From: Mesorhizobium sp. AR10
Lineage (GTDB): Bacteria > Pseudomonadota > Alphaproteobacteria > Rhizobiales > Rhizobiaceae
Direction: 5' to 3'
Assembly (NCBI RefSeq): GCF_024746795.1
Contig: NZ_CP080524.1
Location: forward strand, 1,240,001 to 1,304,000
Length of the DNA: 64,000 bases
Below the pieces are notes generated by a model. It ran no database searches and had not been told where the DNA came from. It saw only the letters and a list, made by a program, of their open reading frames with translations. Both the position numbers and the translations under genes were made by a program. Shown one piece after another: positions 8,508 to 18,848 of this stretch. How positions within the stretch are numbered: the stretch's first letter is position 1; each line of letters opens with the position of its first letter.

Positions 8508-9770
8508 TTAGATCGCCTCGCCTTTCAACAGTTTTGGCGTGTCGCCCGAAAGCCCCGACGCCTGGCGAATGAAAAACTCCTTCAGCCTAGGCATGCGCTC
8601 GACCAGACCGAGGCCGATGTCGCGGACAGCGCGCAGCGGGCCGATGTCGTTGGAAAACAGCCGGTTCAGGACATCGGTGGTAATGCCCATCTGCACCGTG
8701 TCGAAGCGCCGCCACTGCTGGTAGCGCTCAAGCACGTCGAGCGCGCCGATATCCTGGCCAAGGCGGTCGGCCTCGACCACCACTTCGGCAAGGGCGGCGA
8801 CATCCTTGAAGCCGAGATTGAGGCCCTGGCCGGCGATCGGGTGGATGCCGTGGGCGGCGTCGCCGGCAAGCGCAATGCGCGGCGCGACGAAGGCACGGGC
8901 GATGGTCAGGCCGAGCGGCCAGGCGCGCGGCTTGTCGGTGACGCGGATCTCGCCAAGCTTCAGACCAAAGCGCAGTTCGAGCTCGTGCTCGAAGACGAGG
9001 TCGTCGCCGGCGACCAGTTTCTCGGCATCCTCCGAGCGCTCGACCCAGACGAGCGACGAGCGATTGGTTCCGTCCTCGGCCGGCTTTAACGGCAGTGTGG
9101 CGAAGGGGCCGGCGGGGAGAAAATGCTCTTCGGCGCGGCCGTTGTGCGGACGCTCATGCGCCACGGTGCAGACGATGCCGGACTGACCATATTCCCATTT
9201 CACCGTCTTGATGCCGGCCATGTCGCGCAGTTTCGAGTTGACGCCGTCGGCGGCGACCAACAGCCGCGCCTTCAGCGTCGCGCCGTCGGCCAGATGCACG
9301 GTGATGCCGGCGCCGTTGCTGTCGAAGGCGCTGACGGCGACGCCTTCGATGATATCGATCCCGAGCTTCTGCGCGCGCCGCCGCAAGGCGCCATTCAAAT
9401 CCTTGTTGGCGACCATATGCGCAAACGGCTCGCCGGGCGCGACCTCGCCGTCAAAGGTGAGGAACACCGGCCGCACCGGATCGGAGGTGCGCGAATCGGT
9501 GACGATCATCTCGGTGATTGCTTGCGATTGCGGGGCGATCTCGTTCCAGACGCCGAGCTGGTCGAGCATGCGGCAGGCGGCAGCGGCGATGGCCGAAGCG
9601 CGGCCATCCCTTTGCCAGGCACCAGCGGGCGCGGCGTCGACAACAGCGACGGCCAGACTTGGCCGTGCCTGTTTCAGCGATACGGCGGCGGCGAGGCCGA
9701 CATAGCCGGCGCCGGCGACCAGGACGTCGAGCGAAACCCGTGTTTTTGCATCCGCCTTGCGTTCCATCAT
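8508..9770 (-). CDS. FAD-dependent ubiquinone biosynthesis hydroxylase (UbiH/UbiF/UbiL family)
   Basis: This 420-residue flavoprotein monooxygenase has the dinucleotide loop GAGYVGLAAAVSL (residues about 20-32), the mid motif VAADGVNSKLRD, and the FAD-binding GDAAHGIHPIAGQGLNLGF near residue 300. That is the aromatic hydroxylase family that adds ring hydroxyls in ubiquinone synthesis. Which ring position it acts on cannot be read from sequence alone; alphaproteobacteria often use one broad enzyme. It is divergent from tesB with about 115 bases between. Confidence 0.85.
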   Translation of the reverse strand: MMERKADAKTRVSLDVLVAGAGYVGLAAAVSLKQARPSLAVAVVDAAPAGAWQRDGRASAIAAAACRMLDQLGVWNEIAPQSQAITEMIVTDSRTSDPVRPVFLTFDGEVAPGEPFAHMVANKDLNGALRRRAQKLGIDIIEGVAVSAFDSNGAGITVHLADGATLKARLLVAADGVNSKLRDMAGIKTVKWEYGQSGIVCTVAHERPHNGRAEEHFLPAGPFATLPLKPAEDGTNRSSLVWVERSEDAEKLVAGDDLVFEHELELRFGLKLGEIRVTDKPRAWPLGLTIARAFVAPRIALAGDAAHGIHPIAGQGLNLGFKDVAALAEVVVEADRLGQDIGALDVLERYQQWRRFDTVQMGITTDVLNRLFSNDIGPLRAVRDIGLGLVERMPRLKEFFIRQASGLSGDTPKLLKGEAI

Positions 9771-9886
9771 GCCAGCTCCTTCGGTGACCGGACGCCCGGG
9801 AGACTTGTCCCCATGGATTGCGGCCTTGACTGCCCGCCATTCCTGTCGGAAACCGCCATAACATTTCCGCGGCGAGGATGCGAAGC

Positions 9887-10762
9887 ATGACGACGGCCAT
9901 GGGCGAGCTTCTCGGCATTCTCGACCTCGAGCAGCTGGAACACAATCTGTATCGTGGTCGCAGCCCCAAGCTCGACTGGCAGCGTGTCTTCGGCGGCCAG
10001 ACCATCGCCCAGGCGCTGGTCGCAGCGCAGCGAACCGTCGAGCCCGAGCGCCATGTGCATTCGCTGCATGGCTATTTCATGCGCCCCGGCGACACCAAGG
10101 TGCCGATCATCTACGAGGTCGACCGCATCCGCGACGGCGGCTCCTTCACCACACGCCGCGTGGTGGCGATCCAGCACGGCCAGGCAATCTTTTCGCTGGA
10201 AGCCTCGTTCCAGCAGGACGAGATCGGCCTCGAACATCAGGTGCCAATGCCGCAGGACGTGCCGGCGCCCGACAGTCTTTTGTCGCAGCGCGAATTGCTG
10301 GGCAAGTTCGGCGAGGCCGTGCCCGACGGCATCAAGCGTTACTGGGAGCGTGACCGGCCGATCGAGATGAAGCCGGTGATGCTGAAGCATTACACAAGCC
10401 GGGAAAAGCTGGAGCCGAAGCAGAACATCTGGATCCGCACCACCGGCCCGGTGCCGGCCGATCGCGCCACGCAGGCGGCGGTGCTCGCCTACCTCTCTGA
10501 CATGACACTGCTCGACACGTCGACCTTTGCGCATGGCCGCGCCATTTTCGATCGCGACATCCAGGCGGCGAGCCTCGACCACGCCATGTGGTTCCATCGC
10601 AGCCATCCGCTCGACGACTGGATGCTCTACACGCAAGACAGCCCGTCGACGCAAGGCTCGCGGGGCTTCACCCGCGGTTCGCTGTTTGCTCGCGACGGCA
10701 CGTTGATCGCCTCGGTTGCCCAGGAAGGCCTCATCAGGCTGAAGCGTTCGCCTGCCGAATAG
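9887..10762 (+). CDS. tesB: Acyl-CoA thioesterase II
   Basis: The protein has the double hot-dog TesB pattern: GRSPKLDWQRVFGGQTIAQAL near residue 25, RPGDTKVPIIYEVDRIRDGGSFTTRRVVA, and the C-terminal SLDHAMWFHRSHPLDDWMLY with TRGSLFARDGTLIASVAQEGLIR. It hydrolyses medium- and long-chain acyl-CoA to free fatty acid and CoA in the cytoplasm. The start at 9887 has GAGG 9 bases upstream; an ATG 9 bases earlier is directly against that site and less likely. Confidence 0.92.
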   Translation: MTTAMGELLGILDLEQLEHNLYRGRSPKLDWQRVFGGQTIAQALVAAQRTVEPERHVHSLHGYFMRPGDTKVPIIYEVDRIRDGGSFTTRRVVAIQHGQAIFSLEASFQQDEIGLEHQVPMPQDVPAPDSLLSQRELLGKFGEAVPDGIKRYWERDRPIEMKPVMLKHYTSREKLEPKQNIWIRTTGPVPADRATQAAVLAYLSDMTLLDTSTFAHGRAIFDRDIQAASLDHAMWFHRSHPLDDWMLYTQDSPSTQGSRGFTRGSLFARDGTLIASVAQEGLIRLKRSPAE

Positions 10763-10892
10763 GCATTTTTGAAAAATTGCTTATTTTTTAATCACAAGCC
10801 TTGGGGCGACTGTGCACGCTTAGCTGGCGAATGGCCACGTAACCTCTCTCGATCTCTTTGTTTACAACAGGTTAACACCCTGCTTCGGCAAC

Positions 10893-10908
10893 TGGCACGG
10901 AGCTTGAA
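10893..10908 (+). promoter_or_regulatory. Likely sigma-54 (-24/-12) promoter of glnK-amtB
   Basis: TGGCACGGAGCTTGAA matches the sigma-54 consensus TGGCAC-N5-TTGCA except for one base in the -12 element (GA in place of GC). It lies about 85 bases before glnK, in an AT-rich leader. NtrC with sigma-54 control of glnK-amtB under nitrogen limitation is well established in related bacteria. No clean pair of NtrC sites was seen upstream. Confidence 0.6.
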
Positions 10909-10986
10909 TCCTAGCGGGCACTCTCCGGCTCTATTGGGATCGGCGAAGTCGTGCAAACGCGGGGGACCCGCAACAGCAAAGGGTGA

Positions 10987-11331
<345 letters not shown>

Positions 11332-11362
11332 GCGGCGAACACGTATTCCAATGGAGAGTTCA

Positions 11363-12793
11363 ATGAACATACCTTCCACCTTGAAGTCAGTGGCGCGCTC
11401 CGCGCTGCTGGGCTCGTTCGCGCTCGGAGCATTGGGCACGGTCGCCGCATTCGCGCAGGAAGCGGCTCCCGCCGTTGCCGCGGCAGCGTCAGCAGCGCCG
11501 GCTTTCACCGTCGACAAGGGCGACACCACCTGGATGATGGTTTCCACCGTGCTGGTGTTGTTGATGACCGTTCCCGGCCTTGCGCTTTTCTACGGCGGCC
11601 TGGTTCGCACCAAGAACATGCTGTCGGTGCTGATGCAGGTCTTCACCATCACCAGCGTGGTCATGATCATCTGGGTTTTCTACGGCTACAGCCTCGCCTT
11701 CACCCCGGGCAACGCCTTCGTCGGCGGCCTTTCCAAAATGTTTCTCTCTGGCGTCGATGTGACGACGCTGTCGGAAACCTTCACCAAGGGCGTCGCCATT
11801 CCTGAACTGGTGTTCGTCGTCTTCCAGATGACCTTCGCCTGCATTACGCCCGCCCTGATCGTCGGCGCTTTCGCCGAACGCGTCAAATTCTCCGCCTTGA
11901 TCCTTTTCGTCATCCTCTGGGTCACCTTCATCTACTTCCCGATCGCGCATATGGTCTGGTTCTGGGGCGGCCCGAGCGCTTACTCCGATCCGACCGGCCT
12001 CATCTTCAGCTTCGGCGCCATCGATTTCGCCGGCGGCACTGTCGTTCACATCAATGCGGGCATTGCCGGTCTCGTCGGCGCGCTCATGATCGGCAAGCGC
12101 ATCGGCTACAAGAAGGACCTCATGGCGCCGCACTCGATGACGTTGACCATGGTCGGCGCTTCACTGCTGTGGGTCGGCTGGTTCGGCTTCAACGCCGGTT
12201 CGAACCTCGAAGCGAACGCCTATGCGGTGCTGGCCATGATCAATACCTTCGTCGCCACGGCGGCGGCGGCGGTGACCTGGATCGTGCTTGAATCGCTGCT
12301 GCGCGGCAAAGCCTCAATGCTTGGTGCTGTTTCGGGCGCTGTGACCGGCCTCGTCGCCGTCACGCCTGCTGCCGGCTTTGCCGGCCCGATGGGCGCCATC
12401 GTGCTCGGCATCGTCGCCACCTTCGGCTGCTACTTCTTCGTCTCGGTGGTGAAGAACACGTTCGACTACGATGACAGCCTCGATGTCTTCGGCGTCCACT
12501 GTGTCGGCGGCATCATCGGCGCGCTCGGCACAGGCATCCTGGTCAATCCCGCCCTCGGCGGCGCCGGCATCGTCGACTATTCGACGGCCGACTTCGCAGC
12601 CGGCTATGCCGGCACGGCCACCCAGCTCCTTTCGCAGGCCAAGGGCGTCCTGGTGACCCTGCTGTGGTCGGGCATCGGCAGCGCGATCCTCTACAAGATC
12701 GTCGACATGATCATCGGCCTGCGTCCGACCGCCGACGCAGAACGCGAAGGCCTCGACCTCACCTCGCATGGCGAAGCGGCCTATCACTCGTAA
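11363..12793 (+). CDS. amtB: Ammonium transporter AmtB
   Basis: This 476-residue inner-membrane protein has an N-terminal signal-like segment (residues 1-32), then 11 predicted helices. Family motifs are FYGGLVRTKNMLSV, FAERVKFSA, and the two pore histidines in YFPIAHMVW and DVFGVHCVGGIIGALGTG. It conducts ammonium/ammonia across the inner membrane. The ATG at 11363 is chosen because GGAGA lies 7 bases before it; an in-frame ATG 12 bases upstream is possible. It is co-transcribed with glnK and followed by a clear terminator. Confidence 0.95.
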   Translation: MNIPSTLKSVARSALLGSFALGALGTVAAFAQEAAPAVAAAASAAPAFTVDKGDTTWMMVSTVLVLLMTVPGLALFYGGLVRTKNMLSVLMQVFTITSVVMIIWVFYGYSLAFTPGNAFVGGLSKMFLSGVDVTTLSETFTKGVAIPELVFVVFQMTFACITPALIVGAFAERVKFSALILFVILWVTFIYFPIAHMVWFWGGPSAYSDPTGLIFSFGAIDFAGGTVVHINAGIAGLVGALMIGKRIGYKKDLMAPHSMTLTMVGASLLWVGWFGFNAGSNLEANAYAVLAMINTFVATAAAAVTWIVLESLLRGKASMLGAVSGAVTGLVAVTPAAGFAGPMGAIVLGIVATFGCYFFVSVVKNTFDYDDSLDVFGVHCVGGIIGALGTGILVNPALGGAGIVDYSTADFAAGYAGTATQLLSQAKGVLVTLLWSGIGSAILYKIVDMIIGLRPTADAEREGLDLTSHGEAAYHS

Positions 12794-12801
12794 GCCCTGT
12801 C

Positions 12802-12823
12802 CGGGGCGGCCTCGGCCGCCCCG
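12802..12823. terminator. GC-rich hairpin just after amtB
   Basis: CGGGGCGGCC and GGCCGCCCCG form a 10-bp perfect stem with a two-base turn, 9 bases after the amtB stop. It has no T-run, so it may act as an mRNA 3' stabiliser ahead of the terminator further downstream. Confidence 0.45.
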
Positions 12824-12869
12824 CATTCTCCCATCCCGTCGTGACGCTCCCGAAAGGTGCTCACGCATT

Positions 12870-12900
12870 GAGGCCCGGATCCGCTCCGGGCCTCTTTTTT
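12870..12900 (+). terminator. Rho-independent terminator of glnK-amtB
   Basis: A perfect 10-bp stem (GAGGCCCGGA at 12870-12879 with TCCGGGCCTC at 12885-12894) with a 5-base loop is followed at once by six T residues. This is the clearest intrinsic terminator in the window and ends the glnK-amtB transcript. Confidence 0.88.
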
Positions 12901-13060
12901 GTGCGGAGCCATGCCGGCGGGTAGCACCGCCTCGATCACAATCGCTTGATGAGGGCACTTCATCGGCCGCCGGCCTGAAACATCGACCGTGCCGGTTCCG
13001 AACTGGGGTGGCGAAACGTCGTTTGGATGTTCGCACAACAACAGGGAAGGAAACTTTGTC

Positions 13061-13336
13061 ATGAACATCAAGACGATCTGCCTCGGAGCGCTTGCTCTTG
13101 CCATGGTCAGCGGCACGGCATTTGCCGGCGCTCTCGATTCACCGGACAATATGGCGCCGTTCTTCACCGATTCCGGCATGAAAACCATGAAGCCGAAGAC
13201 CGAATTCAAGGCGGCCTGGGATTCAATGGCAAAGGACAAGCAGGACTCCATGATGAAGGAGTGCCAGGACGCGGCCATGAGCAAGCCCCACGCCGAATTC
13301 TGCGCCAACCTGCAGGCGCTCGGCGGCGCCAACTAG
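13061..13336 (+). CDS. Small secreted protein, unknown function
   Basis: The 91-residue product starts with a typical Sec signal peptide (MNIKTICLGALALAMVSGTAFA, cleavage after AFA). The mature part is about 69 residues, rich in Met and Lys, with two cysteines (MKECQD and AEFCANL) that could form a disulfide in the periplasm. AGGGAAGG precedes the ATG by 10 bases. I recognise no family. It is monocistronic. Confidence 0.7.
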   Translation: MNIKTICLGALALAMVSGTAFAGALDSPDNMAPFFTDSGMKTMKPKTEFKAAWDSMAKDKQDSMMKECQDAAMSKPHAEFCANLQALGGAN

Positions 13337-13728
13337 CGCGCGCTTCCAACCAAAATGATGGCGGGCCAGCGTGCCCGTCATCTGCGCTTGTCTCAAAGGG
13401 GTCGCCGGCTCACGAACGCCTCAAGCGATCGTGATTCTACGCTGGCCAGGCTCGCTGCTACGATCCGTCTTGATCCAACCCCCGGATCCATCTGCGGGCG
13501 AAATCCCACTTTTGCCTGTACAAGGCCTCGCTGGCTCCGGCCCGCGAGGCCTTCTTGTTTTGCCTGGGAAGTTTGTACCGGCCTCCACTCAACCGTCGGT
13601 AATGCGCTTTGGCGCTCTCAACCTCTTATAGTTAATGCGGCCTTAACCTTCCAACCGATAGTCTGACATCCGAATCTGCCGGAGTGCGTCATGCGCCCGG
13701 CCAGTCCATGACAGACGGGGAACGAGGT
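13337..13728. other. Intergenic region before ftsK
   Basis: These 392 bases hold no convincing gene. There is a hairpin near 13355-13383 (GATGGCGGGC / GCCCGTCATC) soon after the small secreted gene, and a terminator-like stem at 13522-13557. The last 100 bases (TTATAGTTAATGCGGCCTTAACC region) are AT-richer and probably carry the ftsK promoter. Confidence 0.5.
13522..13557. terminator. Terminator-like hairpin
   Basis: AAGGCCTCG (13522-13530) pairs with CGAGGCCTT (13545-13553) around a 14-base loop and is followed by CTTGTTTT. It lies 190 bases after the nearest upstream gene. It may end read-through from that gene or an unannotated short transcript. Confidence 0.45.
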
Positions 13729-16383
13729 ATGCGTTCAGGGGCTTCAGCACCGCTCGCGCTGACCGATACGGGGCACGGGATCCAGGCGTTCGCGCGGCGG
13801 CAGGTCGGCCGGTTGGTCGGCGCCGGCCTGTTTGCGACGGTCGCCTTCGGTGTCGCCAGCCTCGCCACCTGGAATGTCGCCGATCCGAGTTTTTCGCACG
13901 CCACCGACAACACCGTCACCAATGCCATGGGCTATGCCGGAGCAGTCTTTTCCGACCTTGCCATGCAGTTCTTCGGCCTTGCCGCCGTCGCCGCCCTGGT
14001 GCCAGCGGTGATCTGGGGCTTCCTGCTGTTTTCCGCACGCGGCGTCGACAGGCTGCCGAAGCGCGGGCTTGCCTGGTTCGGTTTTGCCATCACTGCTGCG
14101 GCGATCGCCGGCTGCGTGGTGCCACCCAAGACGTGGCCGCTGCCGACCGGCCTTGGCGGCGTGTTCGGCGACATGGTGCTCAAGATCCCTGGTCTTTTTG
14201 TCGGCGGCTATCCGACCGGCATCATCGCCAGCGTGATCGCCGTGCTGCTCCTCGCACCGGCGCTGTGGCTGTTTGCCTACGGTTCGGCGCTGCTTGCCCG
14301 CAAGAACGGTTTTGCCGTCCTCGAGCAGCCTGCCGCGCCCGATCCCCGGGAGCAGGACGACCTGCTCTTCGACAATGACGAGGACGAGGGCGATGAGGGC
14401 ATATTGGCGCTTGGCGCCATCACCCACTGGTGGCTGTCGTTGCGCGCCTATCTGCGCCGCCGCGCCGCACGTCGCCGCGAGGAGCGGGACGAATACGAAC
14501 CGGAGATGGAGCCACGCGCCGGCGGCTGGCGGCGCGCCGCCGAACGGGTCGAATCGGCCGAGTTCGCCGAAGCGCGGATGAGCGCCGACGGCCGCGCCCG
14601 CGTCGAGCCGGAATTCTTCGCCGCCATGGTCAACGACCGCAGCGCCTCGATCGACCCCGACGATGCCGATGTCTTCGACGAAGATGACGAGGACATGGAT
14701 TTTGCACCCGAACCCGGCCAGCGCCGCGCCGCACCGCAGGTGCAGCCATTCCGCTCCGATGCCGCCACCCGCGTCGCCGCACCCGCGCCTCGCCCGGCGC
14801 CCGGCGCCCGTGTCCAGCGCGAGGCGCAGACCTCACTGATCGGCTCCGAAAACTTTGAAATGCCCTCGCTGCACTTCCTGTCCGAGCCGAAGAACGTCGT
14901 GCGCGATGCCAGCCTGTCCAAGGACGCGCTGGAGCAGAATGCGCGCCTGCTCGAGGGCGTGCTGGAGGATTTCGGCGTCAAGGGCGAGATCATCCATGTC
15001 CGACCCGGCCCGGTGGTCACGCTTTACGAGCTCGAGCCGGCGCCCGGCATCAAGTCGTCGCGGGTCATCGGCCTGGCCGACGACATCGCCCGCTCGATGA
15101 GCGCGATTGCCTGCCGCGTCGCCGTTGTGCCCGGCCGCAACGCCATCGGCATCGAGCTGCCGAATGCCAAGCGCGAGACCGTCTATCTCAGGGAGATCCT
15201 GGCCAGCCGCGATTTCGAAACCACCAAGTCCAAGCTGGCGCTGGCGCTCGGCAAGAGCATCAATGGCGAGGCCGTCATCGTCGACATCGCCAAGATGCCG
15301 CACGTGCTGGTGGCCGGCACCACCGGTTCCGGCAAGTCGGTCGCCATCAACACCATGATCCTGTCACTGCTTTACCGGCTGACACCGCAGGACTGCCGGC
15401 TGATCATGATCGATCCGAAAATGCTGGAACTCTCGGTCTATGACGGCATCCCGCATCTGCTGACGCCGGTGGTCACCGATCCGAAGAAAGCGGTGGTGGC
15501 GCTGAAATGGACCGTGCGCGAGATGGAGGACCGCTACCGCAAGATGTCGAAGGTCGGCGTGCGCAACATCGACGGTTTCAACGCCCGGGTACAACAGGCC
15601 GAGAAAAAGGGCGAAAGGATTTCGCGCACGGTGCAGACCGGCTTCGACCGCCAGACCGGCGAGGCGATCTACGAGACGGAGAACCTCGATCTCGAACCGA
15701 TGCCCTACATCGTCGTCATCATCGATGAGATGGCCGACCTGATGATGGTCGCCGGCAAGGACATCGAAGGCGCGGTGCAGCGCCTGGCGCAGATGGCGCG
15801 TGCCGCCGGCATCCATGTCATCATGGCGACGCAGCGTCCGTCGGTCGACGTCATCACCGGCACGATCAAGGCCAACTTCCCGACCCGCATCTCCTTCCAG
15901 GTGACGTCGAAGATCGACAGCCGAACCATCCTGGGCGAGCAGGGCGCCGAGCAGCTGCTCGGCATGGGCGACATGCTTTACATGGCGGGCGGTGGCCGCA
16001 TCCAGCGCGTGCACGGCCCCTTCGTCTCCGACGATGAGGTCGAGAGGATCGTCGCGCACCTGAAGCTGCAGGGCGTGCCGGAATATCTCGACGCCATCAC
16101 CGAGGATGACGGCGAGGACGACGACGAGCCTTCGGGCAAAGGCGGGTCCGGCGGTGGCGGCAACAGCAATTTCGAGGATTCCGACGATCCCTACGATCAG
16201 GCGGTGTCGGTGGTGCTGCGCGACGGCAAGGCCTCGACCAGCTACATCCAGCGCCGGCTCGGCATCGGCTACAACCGCGCCGCCTCGATCATCGAGAAGA
16301 TGGAGAAGGAGGGCATTGTCGGCCCGGCCAACCATGCCGGAAAACGCGAGATTCTGGTGCCGACGGAAGACGACAAGTTCTGA
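13729..16383 (+). CDS. ftsK: DNA translocase FtsK
   Basis: This 884-residue protein has four N-terminal membrane segments (residues about 25-190), an acidic and Arg-rich linker, the FtsK motor with Walker [13 protein letters not shown] and Walker [18 protein letters not shown], and the C-terminal gamma winged helix ([26 protein letters not shown]). It pumps DNA at the division septum and activates XerCD at dif. The start at 13729 has GGGGA 7 bases before it; in-frame ATG (13708) and GTG (13684) starts lie upstream. It is followed by a LolA-like gene. Confidence 0.94.
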   Translation: MRSGASAPLALTDTGHGIQAFARRQVGRLVGAGLFATVAFGVASLATWNVADPSFSHATDNTVTNAMGYAGAVFSDLAMQFFGLAAVAALVPAVIWGFLLFSARGVDRLPKRGLAWFGFAITAAAIAGCVVPPKTWPLPTGLGGVFGDMVLKIPGLFVGGYPTGIIASVIAVLLLAPALWLFAYGSALLARKNGFAVLEQPAAPDPREQDDLLFDNDEDEGDEGILALGAITHWWLSLRAYLRRRAARRREERDEYEPEMEPRAGGWRRAAERVESAEFAEARMSADGRARVEPEFFAAMVNDRSASIDPDDADVFDEDDEDMDFAPEPGQRRAAPQVQPFRSDAATRVAAPAPRPAPGARVQREAQTSLIGSENFEMPSLHFLSEPKNVVRDASLSKDALEQNARLLEGVLEDFGVKGEIIHVRPGPVVTLYELEPAPGIKSSRVIGLADDIARSMSAIACRVAVVPGRNAIGIELPNAKRETVYLREILASRDFETTKSKLALALGKSINGEAVIVDIAKMPHVLVAGTTGSGKSVAINTMILSLLYRLTPQDCRLIMIDPKMLELSVYDGIPHLLTPVVTDPKKAVVALKWTVREMEDRYRKMSKVGVRNIDGFNARVQQAEKKGERISRTVQTGFDRQTGEAIYETENLDLEPMPYIVVIIDEMADLMMVAGKDIEGAVQRLAQMARAAGIHVIMATQRPSVDVITGTIKANFPTRISFQVTSKIDSRTILGEQGAEQLLGMGDMLYMAGGGRIQRVHGPFVSDDEVERIVAHLKLQGVPEYLDAITEDDGEDDDEPSGKGGSGGGGNSNFEDSDDPYDQAVSVVLRDGKASTSYIQRRLGIGYNRAASIIEKMEKEGIVGPANHAGKREILVPTEDDKF

Positions 16384-16523
16384 TCCAGCGCGGCAGATTC
16401 AGCCGGGGTGGCAACTTTGAACCTTTTGGCGCGTTCAAGCGACTGAGCGCTGTCCAGCCCGCCAAATTTAAGCCCAACTGGGGGCCCAAGGACTGCGACG
16501 ACAACCAAATGAGAGTGACCGGC

Positions 16524-17207
16524 ATGAAAAACGCTTCTTTCACCCCGATCAGCGATTTTGCCCCGACCCGCCGCCAGCTGCTCGGCCTCGGTCTGGTCCT
16601 TGCCGGCGCTGCGGCCGTCAACGTTGTTCCCGGGTTCCAGCTGCTGGCGTCGGCGCAAGCCGCGGTGCCGCCGACGGCGCAGAAGATCGCCGACCATTTT
16701 TCCTCGGTCAAATCGATGAGCGGCGAGTTTGTCCAGTTCGGCCCCAAGGGCGAGCAGACCGGTGGCAAGTTCTTTCTGGAACGGCCGGGCAAGATCCGCT
16801 TCAACTATGATGGATCGTCGAATTTCCGAGTGATTTCCGACGGCAAGTCGGTGGTCATCCTCAACAAGAGGTTGAAAACGTCCGACCTCTATCCGCTGTC
16901 GAAGACGCCGCTGAAGCTGTTGCTCGACAACAAGATCGACCTCTCCGGCAACCGCGTCAAAAGCGTCAAGGAAGAGAACGACCTCACCACCATCCAGCTT
17001 GCCGACAAATCGGTGTTCGGCAATTCGAAGATCACCATGATGTTCGATCCGAAATCCTACGAACTGCGCCAGTGGACCATCACCGATGCGCAGGGCAAGG
17101 ACACGACGGTGATGATCTTCAACGTCAAGGAGGGCGTGAGCTTCGCTCCCGACACCTTTGCCATCGACTATACGGCGAACCGCGAGCTCAATACCAAGTC
17201 GCGCTAA
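16524..17207 (+). CDS. LolA-like outer-membrane lipoprotein carrier protein
   Basis: This 227-residue protein starts with a twin-arginine-like signal (PTRRQLLGLGLVLAGAAAVN... ending ASAQAA, residues about 18-50), then a LolA-type domain: SVKSMSGEFVQFGPKGEQTGGKFFLERPGKIRFNY and DLYPLSKTPLKLLL. It probably chaperones lipoproteins across the periplasm. A Tat-type leader is less usual than Sec for LolA. An in-frame ATG at 16509 is an alternative start. It follows ftsK by 140 bases, the order seen in many alphaproteobacteria. Confidence 0.82.
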   Translation: MKNASFTPISDFAPTRRQLLGLGLVLAGAAAVNVVPGFQLLASAQAAVPPTAQKIADHFSSVKSMSGEFVQFGPKGEQTGGKFFLERPGKIRFNYDGSSNFRVISDGKSVVILNKRLKTSDLYPLSKTPLKLLLDNKIDLSGNRVKSVKEENDLTTIQLADKSVFGNSKITMMFDPKSYELRQWTITDAQGKDTTVMIFNVKEGVSFAPDTFAIDYTANRELNTKSR

Positions 17208-17348
17208 GGTCCGCCGATATTCAGGTGATGCCGGCCTGCGAATGGCGGCTTCCTGCGCTTCCGGTGCTCACGTACGAAAAGTGCGCTCCGTTCCGGTTCT
17301 CGGAATCCACCATTCTCGGCTTGGCCTGAACTGAATCTCAGCGAACCT
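17207..17348. repeat. MITE-like inverted-repeat element, copy 2 (142 bp)
   Basis: The left end AGGTCCGCCGATATTCAGGT and the complement of the right end AGGTTCGCTGAGATTCAGTT form imperfect terminal repeats. The interior is about 85% like copy 1, including both GGCCTG hexamers. It begins on the last base of the TAA of the LolA-like gene, as copy 1 does for its own neighbour. There is no coding potential. Confidence 0.85.
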
Positions 17349-17496
17349 TAGTCCAGCCTAAGCTGATCTTCGAGCGCGGCCCGGCTTGTTTTTCGGGCGT
17401 GTGGCTGGCAGGTTCCGGCCTGTCTTTCTCACAGGCGCATGATCCCTGACCAAGGGCTTCGACTTTGGTGTTTCATGCGCGGCCCGGATCCTGCGC

Positions 17497-18303
17497 ATGC
17501 CCTTTTCCATCGCCACCTGGAACATCAATTCCGTCCGCCTGCGCATGCCGATCGTCGAGCGCCTGCTTTTGGAACAGGCGCCGGATGTGCTGTGCCTGCA
17601 GGAAACGAAAGTTCCCGACGAGCTGTTTCCCGAGAAGGCCTTCCGAAAGCTCGGCTACGAGCACATCGCCTTCCATGGCCAGAAAGGCTATCACGGCGTG
17701 GCGACGGTGGCGCGCCGGCCGATCGAGGTCGTCGAGAAGCGGCGCTTCTGCGAAATCGAGGACAGCCGGCATCTGTCGGTCACCGTTCAGGCCGGCGGCA
17801 AGACGATCCTGCTTCACAATTTCTACGTTCCAGCCGGCGGTGACGAACCCGATCCCGTCATCAACCGCAAGTTCAAGCACAAGCTGGATTTCGTCGCCGA
17901 GATGAACGCCATCCGCGCCGAGCATAGCGAAGTGTCAGGTTCGGTCCTTGTCGGCGATCTGAACATAGCGCCGCTCGAGCACGACGTCTGGTCGCACAAG
18001 CAGCTGCTCAATGTGGTCAGCCATACGCCTGTCGAGACCGAAAACTTCGAAGCCATGCGGCTCGCCGGCGACTGGGTCGACTTGATGCGGCTCAACGTGG
18101 CGCAAGAGCAGAAGCTCTACACTTGGTGGAGCTACCGGGCACAGGATTGGCAGCTGTCCGATCGCGGCCGGCGGCTCGACCATGTCTGGTCGTCGCCAAA
18201 TCTGGTGCCGCGCTTTGCCGGCTACGAAATCCTGCGTCTGGCGCGCGGCTGGGAACGGCCGTCGGACCATGTGCCGGTCATCGCTCGCTTCGACCTGGAT
18301 TAA
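17497..18303 (+). CDS. xthA: Exodeoxyribonuclease III
   Basis: This 268-residue AP endonuclease/3'-5' exonuclease has the endonuclease-exonuclease-phosphatase fold. Metal and catalytic residues are seen in IATWNINSVR, CLQETKVPDELFP (Glu), VLVGDLNIAPLEHDVW (Asp, Asn) and the C-terminal RPSDHVPVIARF (Asp-His). It removes abasic sites and blocked 3' ends during base excision repair. Length and motifs are intact. It is convergent with the GNAT gene, with 6 bases between stops. Confidence 0.94.
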   Translation: MPFSIATWNINSVRLRMPIVERLLLEQAPDVLCLQETKVPDELFPEKAFRKLGYEHIAFHGQKGYHGVATVARRPIEVVEKRRFCEIEDSRHLSVTVQAGGKTILLHNFYVPAGGDEPDPVINRKFKHKLDFVAEMNAIRAEHSEVSGSVLVGDLNIAPLEHDVWSHKQLLNVVSHTPVETENFEAMRLAGDWVDLMRLNVAQEQKLYTWWSYRAQDWQLSDRGRRLDHVWSSPNLVPRFAGYEILRLARGWERPSDHVPVIARFDLD

Positions 18304-18309
18304 GTAAGT

Positions 18310-18828
18310 TTACGCCCCGGATCGGCGCTCTTCCCACACGGGCCGCAGCTGCGACATCACCAGTTCGTCGCGGTGCTCGCCCTGGAAATAGGCGCTGCCT
18401 CTCGAAATGCCCTCCGCCGTGAAGCCGACAGCCTGGTAGGCGCGTCTCGCGCGATGATTGTCCGGGAAAAGGCCGATGACGAGACGATGAGCGGTGGTGT
18501 CTTCGAACACCCGGTCGACGACGGCTGCCAGCAGCATTCTGCCGTGGCCTTGCCCCGGGACGGCGACCGCGACCCGCCTGACCAGCGTCACGCGCTCGGG
18601 CGAAGACCAGTGGCGCAACAGCACGAAGCCGATCGGCGCCAGCCCGTCGAAGCCGATGAAATATACATGGCTGTCGTCGACGAAAGCGTTGCGGTGACGC
18701 GCCTCGTCCCAGCGCCCAACCAGCGCGTCATAGCCTTCCAGCCGCTCGGTCGCCATGATGAAAGGCAGGTCTTCCTCGGTGGCGCGAACGAGTCGGAAAT
18801 CCAACTGCGCCTCCCTTTGTTCGAGCAT
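18310..18828 (-). CDS. GNAT family N-acetyltransferase
   Basis: The 172-residue protein has the GNAT fold order, with the acetyl-CoA loop at RVAVAVPGQGHGRMLLAAVVDRVFED (residues about 88-113) and the later RRAYQAVGFTAEGISRG. The RLVIGLFPDNHRAR strand before it fits motif B. The substrate is unknown. It lies 20 bases downstream of a same-strand cyclic nucleotide-binding gene and may share its transcript. Confidence 0.88.
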   Translation of the reverse strand: MLEQREAQLDFRLVRATEEDLPFIMATERLEGYDALVGRWDEARHRNAFVDDSHVYFIGFDGLAPIGFVLLRHWSSPERVTLVRRVAVAVPGQGHGRMLLAAVVDRVFEDTTAHRLVIGLFPDNHRARRAYQAVGFTAEGISRGSAYFQGEHRDELVMSQLRPVWEERRSGA

Positions 18829-18848
18829 GATTATTTCGGGATGATGCT

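Noticed and set aside
14300..14860. Acidic and Arg-rich linker in FtsK considered as a separate gene or frameshift
   Set aside because: The frame is continuous from the membrane domain to the motor, and a variable linker is normal for FtsK.
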